Positions 23,815 to 34,214 of a stretch of 64,000 bases of DNA are shown here, in pieces (the stretch's first letter is position 1; each line of letters opens with the position of its first letter). Below the pieces are notes generated by a model. It searched no databases, was not told the origin of the DNA, and worked only from the letters and a program-made list of their open reading frames with translations. The position numbers and the translations under genes are program-made. The DNA comes from Warburgia ugandensis (lineage: Eukaryota; Streptophyta; Magnoliopsida; Canellales; Canellaceae). The stretch covers positions 73,727,944 to 73,791,943 of the forward strand of contig CP141130.1 in NCBI GenBank assembly GCA_035236585.1. Direction: 5' to 3'.

Positions 23815-25366
23815 GGCAACGGTAGAAGAGGGACAGTGCAGCGCTGCACGTAATGAAGAAGTACTTCGTGAAGTGCATAATATGGTAAGCACAATTACGT
23901 CACAAATACTAAGATGTGTTCTGCAATTTGAGGAGGATGCAATGCTGCATGTGCGAAGGCCGCGTCCAGTGCGCACCCAAAAAAGTGCTCGAGGTTATGA
24001 AGAATTTCGGTTAGTTTTTGAAGAAACTGGGCCGAGATTCCAAAAATTGTATAGAATGCATCAGTTCCAGTTTAATAAGTTGGTTAATATTTTCCAAAAC
24101 ACCGGCCTCTTATCGAGCACCCGTTGGGTGACAGTGGAGGAGATGGTGGCGACATTTTTAATGATTGTCAGACAAGACTCAAGGTATGAACCAACCGCAA
24201 AGGATCTATTTAGGTCCACTTACACCATCAATACCAACTTCCACAAAGTTCTTCATGCAATCTTACAGTTGTACGGTCGCCTTATGGCTCCACATGCAAT
24301 GGAGGACCACCCAGAGATTTCAAACAATTATCAGAGAGACAATCATTTCACGGTAACTGTATCTATTGTATTCTGTAGTCTTCACTATATTGGGACATTG
24401 CAATAGATTGGGACATTGCAATCATAACATTTAATATGTCACATACTATCACGCAGGGTTGCATTGGAGCTGCAGATGGGACATAGATACTTGTTAAGAT
24501 TTATGGCATGGGTCCACGTGAATCGTCAAAGTGGCATACCAAGAAAGGATTCATTGCACAAAATGTTCTTGCATGTTGCAATTTTGACATGCAGTTCACA
24601 TATGTGCTTGCTGGCTATGAGGGGTCTGCATATGACGCTGCCGTTCTGAAAGAAGCTCTTACAAGATGAGGTGCACAGTTGACAATTCCTGACGGTAACT
24701 CCATTATGTGTTTACATTTTTACATTCTAGCTAGATGCCTCATTCCTTAATCGCTGATGCACTTATGGTACAGGAAAATACTACCTGGTTGACGGTGGTT
24801 ACGCAAATAGGCAATAATTTCTTGCCCCATATCGAAAGACTAGGTATTATCTAAAGGAGTTTACCCAAGGAATCCAGCAACCACAAAATGCCGGGGAGTT
24901 ATTCAACCTTCGACATGCACAGCTGTGGAATGTAATAAAAAGAACATTTGGTGTTCTAAAGGCCAAATTTCCCATCCTCAAGATTGTGCCCCCCTTTCCT
25001 ATTAGGATACAAGTTAATCTTGTCAAAGCATTATGTGCGTTGCACAATTTTATGCGCCAGAAACGCATTGACGATACGTGTTTGGAAGAGGAGATCAGAG
25101 ACAATCATGAGTCTCCAATCTCCAATGACAATGAAAGCAATATGTTCAACAGTGATTCAGAGGATGAAATTGTCACTAATGTAAACTTGGGAAGGGTGAA
25201 TGCCGGTATGCATGTGTTGCATGAGGATGAAATGGAGTTGCAGGGTTTACAAACACTCATAATGAGCACAAACAATTCACAGAGCACGTCGATACGTCCT
25301 ACCCAGGAGGTTGCTTCCGTAGCACAAAAACTGTGGTTTGATTATGTTCATAGAAATAACCAGTAG
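23815..25366 (+). pseudogene. Harbinger DDE transposase (HARBI1-like nuclease)
   Basis: Three exons are inferred: 23815-24352, 24457-24694 and 24774-25366, all with GT/AG borders and compatible phases. Exon 1 has EFRLVFEETGPRFQKLYRMH, TVEEMVATFLMIV and the HTH-like region. Exon 2 has GCIGAADGT (first Asp) and the conserved AGYEGSAYDAAVLKEAL. Exon 3 has YYLVDGGYANR (second Asp), FLAPYRKTRYY and ELFNLRHAQLWNVIKRTFGV. In the family the last motif reads I-E-R-x-F-G and supplies the catalytic Glu; here it is Lys (AAA at 24938-24940). Stops interrupt at 24484-24486 (TAG, after DGT), 24667-24669 (TGA) and 24815-24817 (TAA). The catalytic triad is therefore lost and the frame broken. The tail is acidic (SDSEDEIVTN). 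Confidence 0.9.
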
Positions 25367-25519
25367 ATGTGCCTTCTTATGCCCAAAAATAATGTATTGA
25401 AGCTTTGATTTAGGATGTATTACTTGACTGCTTGATTTAATTGATGCTTGAATGCTTATATGAATTGTATCTATTGCTAATAGCTCAAAATATATGCACA
25501 TGATATCTTTATTGCAGGA

Positions 25520-25912
25520 ATGGATGAAAACCCCCACCCCTTATGTGCATGTGGCCGAGGGCCTATGCTGTTGCTCCAAGTACGGTCGAAGCCCAATCGT
25601 GGCAAGTGGTACTTACGTTGTCCTGCAAACGAACAACATACAAGATGGTTTATGTGGCTTGATGAGTACGTGCCGGTTGAATTACCACCCTTAACACCAA
25701 TTGGGACGACAATGCGCCAGCGGGAACGGTGGGATGGGGGATTCGATCAACATGTGGTGTCGATGCCCACTATTGCATTACAAGATGGAGGTAGCGACCG
25801 TGTCTCCCTTGTATTTAATGCCCCATCCTCATCATTTAATGTAGTAGCATATGTCCTTGGTGGACTTGTACTTGTAATTCTCATGCTTGTGATTGTGTCT
25901 TTGTTTATGTAG
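25520..25912 (+). CDS. GRF-type zinc finger protein with C-terminal membrane anchor
   Basis: An intact 130-aa ORF begins right after a good splice acceptor (attgcag|ga-ATG). Residues 8-48 match the GRF zinc finger: LCACGRGPMLLL, then NRGKWYLRCP and RWFMWLDEY. C9, C11 and C34 are visible zinc ligands. The usual fourth Cys is absent, and H40 could substitute. Residues 51-104 are a Pro/Gln-containing linker. Residues 107-129 form one hydrophobic helix (VVAYVLGGLVLVILMLVIVS), giving a tail-anchored layout. GRF fingers in other proteins bind nucleic acid; small GRF-TM proteins are common and uncharacterised in plants. It lies about 150 bp downstream of the broken nuclease gene inside the transposon, in the same orientation. 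An upstream exon is possible. Confidence 0.65.
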   Translation: MDENPHPLCACGRGPMLLLQVRSKPNRGKWYLRCPANEQHTRWFMWLDEYVPVELPPLTPIGTTMRQRERWDGGFDQHVVSMPTIALQDGGSDRVSLVFNAPSSSFNVVAYVLGGLVLVILMLVIVSLFM

Positions 25913-26869
25913 AACTTATCTTCTAACTTTCATGCAATAAATTTTGCTTGTAGTCATCTACCTTCTAATTGCGATTTCCAACAATGTATACATTTTGGTA
26001 ATTTTTCTATCTCATATAACGTATTTGAGTGTGTGTGTGTGACCGTATGAATGTTGATTGGTTCGATGCTATAAACTTCATATCGGGGTCTTTGTCATGG
26101 CTGAGAGAGGAAGTTGAATCCAAGTAAGGTGGTAGTGTCTTTCTAGTTGAATACAAGTTTCTCTTATTTCTTTAACCTTATTTCTTTGGAGCTAATGGAT
26201 CATTATTGAATTTATTCAGTTTATCTGATTTCTCCGTGTTTGGGATTTTCTGTAGACATTTTCAATGGCACACTTTTGAGAGGTCGATTAAGTGATGGAA
26301 CATCTACAATGAACAAATGGATACCTGCAATTCTCAACGACTGAGTGAGGGAAGAAAAACAAAATTTTATCCTAGGCGGTGCCAAGTGTTCCTATTTTCC
26401 TATACTAGTTTTCATGAATAAAATTTTCTCATCTCGCTATAAAAAGATTTTGAAGCCTGCTTTAACATTTGATATGCATTTCCTGTTCATGAGATTTATG
26501 CAATTTTTTACAAATACATTTGCATGATCTTGGGTGTTAATAATTGTCAGTAAAATATTTGCTCTGCATTTCTTCTAGAGAGCCAGCTAATTGATGCAAA
26601 ATCCTCTGCTTGCTGGAGCATTATACGTTATCCAAGTCCAACTCAGATGTTTTCCTGAAAAAGATGCAGATGCACTTGTGGTAAGAGACAATACAATTGA
26701 GACAACTGAAACAAATGAAAGAAAAATAATTGTTTGGAAAAATGAAAGAAAAAATGGGTTTTTCATTTCAACCTTTCATGAAATAAATTTTGATATTTGA
26801 CTGGAGATAGGCTTTGTGGTTCACTTTAACTGCAAAGATCTCATGCATTCTTTGTTTTTCCTTCTGCAA
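25913..26869. other. Unassigned Harbinger interior
   Basis: Intron-like sequence; no motif recognised in the short ORFs at 26345-26527 and 26591-26800. It may include further exons of the captured gene fragment that I cannot identify. Confidence 0.35.
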
Positions 26870-27458
26870 TTCATTATGACTGGATTTGCAGTTGTTGTAG
26901 TTGACAGACTTGGTAGAACACCCTTACTGCTAGGAGGTGTTAGTGGCATGGTAAGTCTCTTGTTAACTTTGGAGAAATTCAGAGATCTCTTCTTGGGATG
27001 CATGAAACTTGAAAGCAACAACCTAATATGTAAAATCTTCTAATGTGTTTGCCTTCTGACAGATAATTTCTCTATTTCTATTGGCTTCATATTACATTTT
27101 TCTAGATGATGCTCCTGTGCTGGCTGTAGTTGCACTATTATTATATGTTGGGTGCTATCAAGTATTCAAGAAATTTCTCTGTTTTCTTTTCTTACAAATT
27201 ATAGCTTTAATGTTCTGCAGACCACTTGTCCATCAGGTTCAGTTTGCAGCTTTCCCTATTTCATGTAATGCTTTTGGTATATATGTTAAAAGTGAATGTT
27301 TTCTGCACTTCTTTTGCAGTTATCATTTGGTCCCATTGGTTGGCTGATGATCTCAGAGGTTTTCCCTCTAAGTGTTAGAGGCAGGGGACTAAGTATTGCA
27401 GCTAGTTGTAAACTTTGCATCAAATGCATTGGTGACCTTTGCTTTCTCTCCACTGCGG
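26870..27458 (+). pseudogene. Captured sugar-transporter fragment (MFS, VGT/xylose symporter-like)
   Basis: Three exons remain with introns. 26870-26950 encodes MTGFAVVVVDRLGRTPLLLG. 27063-27161 encodes IISLFLLASYYIFLDDAPVL and AVVALLLYVGCYQ. 27320-27458 encodes LSFGPIGWLMISEVFPLSVR and GRGLSIA. This is the mid-to-late part of a sugar porter of the plant vacuolar glucose transporter / D-xylose-proton symporter-like group, including the VDRLGR and PLSVRGRG motifs of the MFS sugar family. A single-base shift near 27401-27410 breaks the third exon; beyond it the expected NFASNALVTFAFSPLR is readable in another frame. The first exon's acceptor reads 'ctgcaa' instead of 'ctgcag'. About 590 bp of a gene that would span several kilobases is present, so this is a fragment, not a gene. 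Confidence 0.85.
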
Positions 27459-28792
27459 GTATCCATCTCTTTACCTTTTTGCCTCTACTAGCTATGCTTC
27501 TTGTGTTGTGTTGTCTTATGTCATACATAAAGCGTCATTAGTTTGCAGAAATTATCAGTATCTGGTGAATTATCAAAATAGGTATGCTTTGAGATTTCCA
27601 ATTGTTTGAGATTTCCATTAGTGATGCTTGCATGGTAGGATCCCTGTACCCTGCATACACCAACCAAAATTTAGTTTACTGGTGTTGTGAGGTGGGGCTC
27701 CTAGATGCCAGTCATTCTAACCGTTGCCAATCTACCTTTATGGTTGCAAGTGAGGCACTTGTGTTACAATGGCCTCCTGCACAGATTTGGTAATCACAAC
27801 ATGGGAGCAGATACATAATAATTAAACTTCCACTAGGCTATCATGTGTTGCTTCATATCATGCCATTTCTCAACTATCCTAAGTTAGTCTAAAGAATTCA
27901 TCACACATACGAATTAATTGCTTTCATTGGCTGTATGACATTTTCCTTGCATTAAGGTTGACGTTCCCGTGTTTCATTTGATGTATCTGAGGTTTCTGAG
28001 CAGTGTTATTTTCTCATGCATGTTTACTGACAATCCTCCACTCACTGCATTAGGTGAACGTTTGAGCCTTTGGGTTGATGCAGGATGCTTTCCAATGGGC
28101 ATATCTACAATAGTCTTTTGAGTGTTGAAAGGTGCGTATAATAGTCTTTTGACAATCCTCCACTCACTGCAAGCAGCCTCATATATTTGTTGTGGGCATT
28201 GTTTTGATCCACTAGTTTTTTCAGGCATTTTGGTTTCCTCGCTTAGTTGTTTTCGCTATTGCTTTTTCACAATTGGGTCATTGATATCTTATTTAAACTT
28301 TATGCCAAACACAAATCGATCCATCTGAGAATGGTTTTTTCACTTCTCCTCAATTTGATCCACATCATACAGAATGGCTTGTGTGCCGTTAGGCTGACCC
28401 AAAGAGCTACAACTCCAATTTCTACGAGTCTGTTGTCTGTTGCAGCTTAAGCAACAAAAGTAGAAAAGTATCATCGATATCAGAAATTTGGAGAACTGCC
28501 AGAAAGACTACTTCATTGTCTAATTGCGTTATATCAACTCAATTTTTCGAGCAATGTGAGCTCGTAACTTTTTCATGAAAAGAATGTAATTATTAAGAAA
28601 TTTGGCTCAACAAATTATTCCTTAGTCGAACCTTGCTCGGTATGATCTCAGCTGTGACATACCCATCTAATTAAAAGAAGTTACAAGTGTATAGTTTTAT
28701 GGACCAGAACGGGCTAGTCATGTCTTGGTTGAGTGCACGAAGTTTCCCATTACATCTGTTCAGCTTTTTACTTGATGTAACTAATCTTGCAG
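27459..28792. other. Unassigned Harbinger interior
   Basis: No recognised coding sequence. The phrase 'tgacaatcctccactcactgca' occurs twice (about 28028 and 28150), a small local duplication. Confidence 0.4.
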
Positions 28793-28980
28793 ATACTGTG
28801 ATGCTGGAGTTCAATCAGTACACGCCTGGATCATGGTGGAGACGAACAGCTGTAAATAGGGAAGATCACAGGGAAGAAGGGAATGAAGCAAATGGCTTCT
28901 ACGGAGGAATTAGGAAACTACATGGCAAGGAGGAGATCTCCATGTGGAAGCGCCTTTGGCCAAAAGAAGTCTTGGAATAG
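28793..28980 (+). pseudogene. Apparent terminal exon of an unidentified gene
   Basis: After a good acceptor (taatcttgcag) an open reading of about 62 codons runs to [23 protein letters not shown], then [20 protein letters not shown] and [11 protein letters not shown]. The composition (charged, W-rich, no low complexity) looks like real protein and it ends in a stop. I do not recognise the family. It could be a second captured host fragment or a further exon of the preceding one. Confidence 0.4.
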
Positions 28981-29630
28981 GCTTCAGCTTCAATTGTTAT
29001 TTTTGCTGGGCTATAACAACATTCTGCAGGAACTGATTACAGCCACAACTGCTCTGTATAGTATCTTATTAATCTAAAGTTTGTAGACCATGGAAACCAA
29101 TTGTTAGTTGGAACTTAGGATGATAAAGGATTTAGGGGCTGAACATAAAGCCTTCAATTTATGAGGGTCCATGTTGAGGTCATGTTTTTTCCGGCTAGAG
29201 GAATTGGCAGAAGCTGTTTCATGTGTCTCCGATTGAGCAGATTCCCGTATCATAGATTAGAATAAATGCAAATCTGATGTAACATATTACATGATATACT
29301 ACCAATTTGAAAATTCAGCAACTTCCATTAGTTGGAGTTCATGAGTTTGGTTGCTCATTGTTATTTGTTTTTCCAACATTTTCGGGTTGTGTATACGAAG
29401 GTCTGGAACATAGTCAATAAGAGCTGATGACTAGTGCTTACTAGGAATTCTTTCTTGAAATTTAGTTGCTCACTATATCAAGTTATTGGTTTCAAGTTTC
29501 CTCATTATATTCTTGTAAGTTTAGCTTGTTTCTACCAAGCAGAACATGGGTATCTGTCGTCTTGGAAGGAGTAGAAATCAACAGCCTAGTTGCAGGATCC
29601 TAGCCATTTTTCTCCAACATTTAACATCAA
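28981..29630. other. Unassigned Harbinger interior
   Basis: 3'-UTR-like or intergenic sequence after the putative terminal exon; nothing recognised. Confidence 0.4.
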
Positions 29631-29792
29631 TGGTAAAAGTTGTCGTCATGTGACCTTAAAGTCACAGGTTCAAGGCATGGAATCAGCCTCTTACAAAATG
29701 TAAGGTAAGGCTGCCTAATATAGGCCTTTGTGGTCCGCTCCTTCCCTGGACCCCGCATAGGCGGGAGCTTCGTACACCTGGGCTGCCCCTTT
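29631..29792 (+). mobile_element. Au-family SINE, 5'-truncated
   Basis: Contains 'gtgaccttaaagtcacaggt', 'tcaaggcatggaatcagcct', 'aaggtaaggctgcc', then 'cttccctggaccccgcat' and 'gggagcttcgtacacctggg'. It is flanked by a 12-bp duplication ATTTAACATCAA (29619-29630 and 29793-29804). It lacks the first roughly 20 bp of the SINE. It inserted into the Harbinger element. Confidence 0.9.
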
Positions 29793-29804
29793 ATTTAACA
29801 TCAA

Positions 29805-30465
29805 CAACTTGATGCATGAGATTTTCGGAAGTTTATCAATCAATGGAAGCAAGATATATACCACTACATAGTGGGTTGAAGTTGGAAAATGAGCAAGGAA
29901 ATAACCTTACTCGCAAATCAGTTATCAAATTGTAGCTTTATAGTGGATGCGGATGTTTTCATGTAAAAATATTATTAGTGGGCTAAAATACTGACAGGAT
30001 CCACTATTTCAATTATTCAAACCACTCATTTGATGGTGCTTGCAACGGATGAGCAGTTAAAGTTATCAACCGTTCTTCGATTGTAAGGTGTGATGTTGTG
30101 ATAGTTTATGCTGATGAAGTAAACCCGTTCCATTCTTTGGTTAAGGGTGAATGAACATCATGACTTCTACATTTGCATTTCCATACATAGTAAAAAAAAC
30201 ACACATTCGGAAGTGGTGGAAATGAAAATGGGTTTCATGAGAAATCTACTTCCAATGGAAATCATTTTCTAGCTAACCAAGCGGCCTTGGATGCAATTGT
30301 GTATGTTTTCGTTCTCACTAGAAGATATTAGTGGACTTAGAAAAAAGAAAGAAAAGAGTGTGTCATATGAGTGTTTACATAATACCTGGTGGTTATGAAT
30401 AAGAGTGTGTCATATGAGTGTTTACATAATACATGTAAGGTCCATTAGCAGAGACTTTAACATGT
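29805..30465. other. Unassigned Harbinger interior with a 48-bp tandem duplication
   Basis: The only structure seen is a direct repeat of 'aagagtgtgtcatatgagtg' plus 'tttacataatac' at about 30355 and 30403. Confidence 0.5.
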
Positions 30466-30670
30466 AATTCACATACATATTTCAGATGTCACCAAAGATA
30501 TCACCACAGATATCACAGAACAAATGCCACATATCTTAGATATCACACAAGATATCACAGAACAAATGCCACATATCTCAGATATCACACAAGATATCAC
30601 AGAACATATGACACATATCTTAGATATCATAGAAGATATCGCAAGAGACATCACAAGAGATATGCCAACA
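30466..30670. repeat. Right subterminal GATATC array
   Basis: Repeats of 'cacatatcttagatatcaca' and 'caagatatcacagaacaaat' (about 58-bp period, three copies, with shorter echoes). The GATATC/ATATCTNAGATAT cores match the left array in inverse orientation. Confidence 0.8.
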
Positions 30671-30681
30671 AAAATGACAAA

Positions 30682-30705
30682 CATATACCATTAAATAAAC
30701 CCCCC
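30682..30705 (-). repeat. Harbinger right terminal inverted repeat
   Basis: Ends ...ttaaataaacccccc immediately before TTA (30706-30708); complement of the left end apart from four mismatches in 24 bp. Confidence 0.9.
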
Positions 30706-30800
30706 TTAGTATTTCTTAATTAACTTGGAGAGCAGCAATTCTGGCTTCTTGATGTTACTTCGACTGTGCTTAAAGGGTCCTGGCGTTGTCCAAAGTAGAC
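30706..30800. repeat. Dispersed repeat R1, copy 2, right part
   Basis: Resumes the R1 alignment: 'tatttcttaattaacttgga', 'gagcagcaattctggcttct' and 'tgatgttact' against 14763-14820. Similarity fades after about 30770. Confidence 0.7.
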
Positions 30801-31750
30801 AAATTTCATAAAAATTTCCTAGGTCACACGGAGAAAAAAGTACTGTCCACATAATCAATGGTTGAAGCCAACAGCCCAAATCCAACAGTGCATTCAGTTG
30901 TTAACGTGTGGGAGACAATTCTAGAAGTTGAAAATGTCATGCCAATGTGCCCACATCAGCCTTTCTTGTCAAAAGGGTTACATCATGTCCAATAGTATTA
31001 TTTTACGTTCTAGAAGGAAGTTGATAGTTGCCCAATGTCAAGAGCAAACCGATGTCCAACAGTCAATAACTAGGTCAGTATGTCAATCATGCATTGTTGC
31101 CTGGTCCCACTTCCCCGAAACTAAGGGATTTTAACAAGGAAAAATGATACATTTCCAACAATCAACATTGACGAAGAGAATGCTTAACTTACAAGCCAGT
31201 ACTCTTTTCTTATCCATAGACTTAATGTGCCATGCAAATGAGGTTGGGTTCTTTGACGTTATGTGTTCGACCACCCAAGTAACGTCACGTCCAACTTGTT
31301 ACGCTAACTTGCCGGAATCGTAGGACTTGGATATATAATGCATCTGCATCACGGTGAGCTAAACATGGGTTATCTACGTATTGATCATATATTCCTAACA
31401 TCCATTTTGACGTGAGGCATCCGTCCATCAAACTAAATCAATGGCCCCAGTTGGACGGGTACCATGTGCATGGTACTTGGCATACATTGTTTAGTTCATG
31501 GCTATTATTATCCTTTCGCATTAACTGCATTTTTGGAATTATCTTAACGACCAGATCCGCATTCATTTGGATGATTAAAGGATATCGGAAGGTATAAAAC
31601 GGAGGACATTCGGTTGAATGATCATCTGATTGATGTGATTTTAAAGGACAAACTAGTGCACACAGGATGATGAATAACTAATTAATCAGATGATTAGGAT
31701 CGATGAGTGGGGAGATTATAATTGGAGTAGGCGTAGAAATAGGATAAAGT
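30801..31750. other. Intergenic sequence
   Basis: Short ORFs without recognisable motifs. No repeat boundary was identified. Confidence 0.4.
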
Positions 31751-31754
31751 AAGT

Positions 31755-32095
31755 CTGATGCACAAGTTTTATAAGTGTGTTCCTCGGTCCTAACTCTTGT
31801 GAAGTAAAAAGTTGTTCTCATCGTTGATATCTTCCTCTTCAAAGGTCTGAAAACTTCTTCCTCTTCGTTTTTCTTATTTTTTGCTTTGAAAAATGACAAA
31901 CAAGTGCATTGCTTAAGGAAGATGCATAAATCAAGTTTCAAAAGTGTGTTCTTCGGTCCCAACGCTTGTTAAGTCAAAGCTTTTCTCATTCTGGATATAT
32001 TCCTTCAAAGGTTTGGAAACTTCTTCTTCTTCTTTGTTTTTTCTTGAGACTTGTATTTTTCTCCAACAGTTTTTTTAAACAAGCAAGTGCCTTGA
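31755..32095. repeat. Diverged direct duplication of about 170 bp
   Basis: Two adjacent copies (about 31755-31920 and 31925-32095) share 'aagtgtgtTc.TCGGTCC.AAC', 'cttcaaaggt.tg.aaacttc' and 'caa.caagtgc.ttg'. The second copy differs at many positions, so the duplication is not recent. Confidence 0.7.
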
Positions 32096-33781
32096 TTGGT
32101 AGTCACACTTAATTTTTATTTATTTGATATAAGGAATGTTAAACTAATAGCATTATAAAGTGCAGTCTAGCAACCACATTTTGTAGATCTCACATTTGCA
32201 TGATTGAGATAGTTCATCTAATTGCTCTCACTTTAGTTTCTTTTATTTTTTATAAATCAATAACATATTCTATGAATGATTTGAGCTTCTTAAACGCTGT
32301 ATTATTTATAAAGTTTTTAAAACTGTCTAGAACACTCTGTCAAATGCTATTTAGATGTTAGAACTATTCATCTAAATCACATGCTTATTAATTTATAAAA
32401 CATCTAAATTTGGAGCTATGGAATGAATAGGTTGAATCATTCAAAGATAGACTCCAAAAAATATAGTGGCTAAACGGCACCCATAGTAGTTAGTTCACTA
32501 TTCTTAATTCAGATATCTTGTGCATAGTACGGATACGTGAGGAAGATCAAAGTGGGGAAGCTCACACAACTAAATGAGAATGTTGTTTGGCTGAAAAAAA
32601 TAAGTAGAAAAGTCTCTACCCATAACCGTCTTTTCTTCCTGCCATTGCCAACTATGGAACATGCTTAATGTGGACTCCTGGGCCATGGTTTTAGGGCCGA
32701 GCAAACTGATCCATGGTAGAAAAGTCTGTTTTAAAATAATTTTAGAGGTTTCATAGACCACCAACGAGGGAGCTCACCATTGGATAATCTGGACTTATTT
32801 AATTGGTCTGGCGTTGGATATTTAGTAGTCTGAGAAGCAGGTGCATTGGATGATGTTCTAGCATCTCAAGAGTCGTACTTTGCTCAAAACTAACAAAGGG
32901 TTTGGAGAACATTATCCATGCTACATGCACACAAAGCAAACATCCCTGAGGTGTATTCCCACTATCTTTGACTGAGAGTTTTGAAAGATCCTCTGCCACA
33001 AGCATTTTTTTTAATGAAAAATAAAGTCATCCACTTGAAAGAGAAATGGCCCGCGGATTTCTTGTCTCTGTTGGGTCAAGGAGAAACTTAGGTCTTTTCT
33101 TCCTTCCCCTTCCGTCTCTGTCTGCAGCGAAAGGGACCTCATGTGCATTGTTTTATAGGTTGTGCAAGAATAAAGGGACTGGTCCAGGACTCTACAAATA
33201 ACCATGAGATTGCTTGCATAAAATTAGTCACCTTCTTTGCCATTTTCAACGCTTCTTTTATTGAATATGCACATTTAGTCTCTGGCAACATCCAAAATCC
33301 ACCAGCTTTGACAATGAAAATTCTAGATTTAGATAACTCTCTTCTGCTGCCCCTTAACTTTATCGGATAACTTTGGTAGCCGACCAATTATCCCAACCCA
33401 AAATCTAAAAATGCAAGCATGGCAGGCAACTTCACGCTCACATGATATCCAAGGGAGTTCAAATTAAGAACATTACCTGCATAAACTAATCACGTTCTTG
33501 GCTATTTTCAATCCTCTCTCTCTTCACCATGCACGTTTCACCTTTGGCCAAAAATAAAATCCATCTACTTACATCTATAACACCACGACCAAAGCTTATT
33601 CTACGATAAATCTCTACAACCAAATGCAAGAACAAGGACGCCTACCTGATAAATAATACACTTCTCTTTTCTTGCTCAAATCCCTCTCTAATCTCTCAAT
33701 AATCCCCAAAGAGAAGAGTCCTATTGTCGAGTAATCAGACATGGTTTTGATTTTAATATCTTCATCCATAATTATTTGATT
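32096..33781. other. Intergenic sequence with a diverged internal duplication
   Basis: About 33200-33290 and 33475-33560 share a weak pattern ('tgcataaa.ta.tcac.ttct', 'attttcaa.c.tct'). Minus-strand ORFs at 33139-33387 and 33614-33820 look protein-like in composition, but I recognise no family in them. Possibly remnants of an unknown gene. Confidence 0.3.
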
Positions 33782-33965
33782 AGAAGGGGATCCTTGCTGT
33801 AATAGTTGAGTTGCTGCCATGTAACCTATCGCGGGTTCAAGGCGTAGAAATAGCCTCTTGCAAAATACAAGATAAGACTGCGTACTATAGGTCCATTATA
33901 GTCCGCCTCTTCCCTAAACCCCGCATACAGGGGAGCTTTGTGTACCAGACTACCCTTTTTTATCC
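33782..33965 (+). mobile_element. Au-family SINE, near full length
   Basis: Landmarks are 'gttgagttgctgccatgtaa', 'gcgggttcaaggcgtagaaa', 'gcctcttgcaaaatacaaga', 'tccctaaaccccgcat', then 'ggggagctttgtgtacc'. It is flanked by a 13-bp duplication TAATT[A/G]TTTGATT (33769-33781 and 33966-33978). Confidence 0.9.
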
Positions 33966-34080
33966 TAATTGTTTGATTCATCATATTTTTTTGTGGATGT
34001 TAGAGAGAGACATTGCTACTTGGATACTTCTAAAAATGGCAGACTAGTATATGAAACTCCCTCATATGCATGGTCTAGAG

Positions 34081-34214
34081 AAGGAATGAACAACAAAGGG
34101 TCTATAGTACGCAGTCTTACCTGATATTTTTTACAAAAGGCTGTTTCACACCTAAACCCATAATCTCTTGATCACACAACAACAACTCAAATGTTGCATG
34201 AGGTTCCCTTCCCA
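34081..34214 (-). mobile_element. Au-family SINE, 3'-truncated
   Basis: Minus-strand SINE body ('gggaagggaacctcatgcaac', 'agactgcgtactatagaccc') without the usual 3' 'ggagcttngtgcacc' segment. No target duplication was found. Confidence 0.7.

Larger units (their letters stand above)
18119..30705 (+). mobile_element. 12.6-kb PIF/Harbinger DNA transposon
   Basis: The ends are GGGGGGTTTATTCAATTG at 18119 and, as reverse complement, GGGGGGTTTATTTAATGG ending at 30705 (20 of the first 24 positions match). The 3-bp duplication TTA (18116-18118 and 30706-30708) is the PIF/Harbinger preference. Deleting the element and one TTA gives a sequence colinear with the R1 copy at about 14741-14830. Inside, in + orientation, lie the two genes diagnostic of the superfamily: a Myb/SANT-like protein (22323-23397) and a DDE nuclease (23815-25366). 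There are also a GRF zinc-finger/transmembrane ORF (25520-25912), a sugar-transporter fragment (26870-27458), an apparent terminal exon (28793-28980) and an Au SINE (29631-29792). Both transposition genes are broken, so it is no longer autonomous. Confidence 0.9.

Noticed and set aside
29650-29690. tRNA-like A/B box sequence
   Set aside because: Part of the tRNA-derived head of an Au SINE, not a tRNA gene; no cloverleaf can be drawn.
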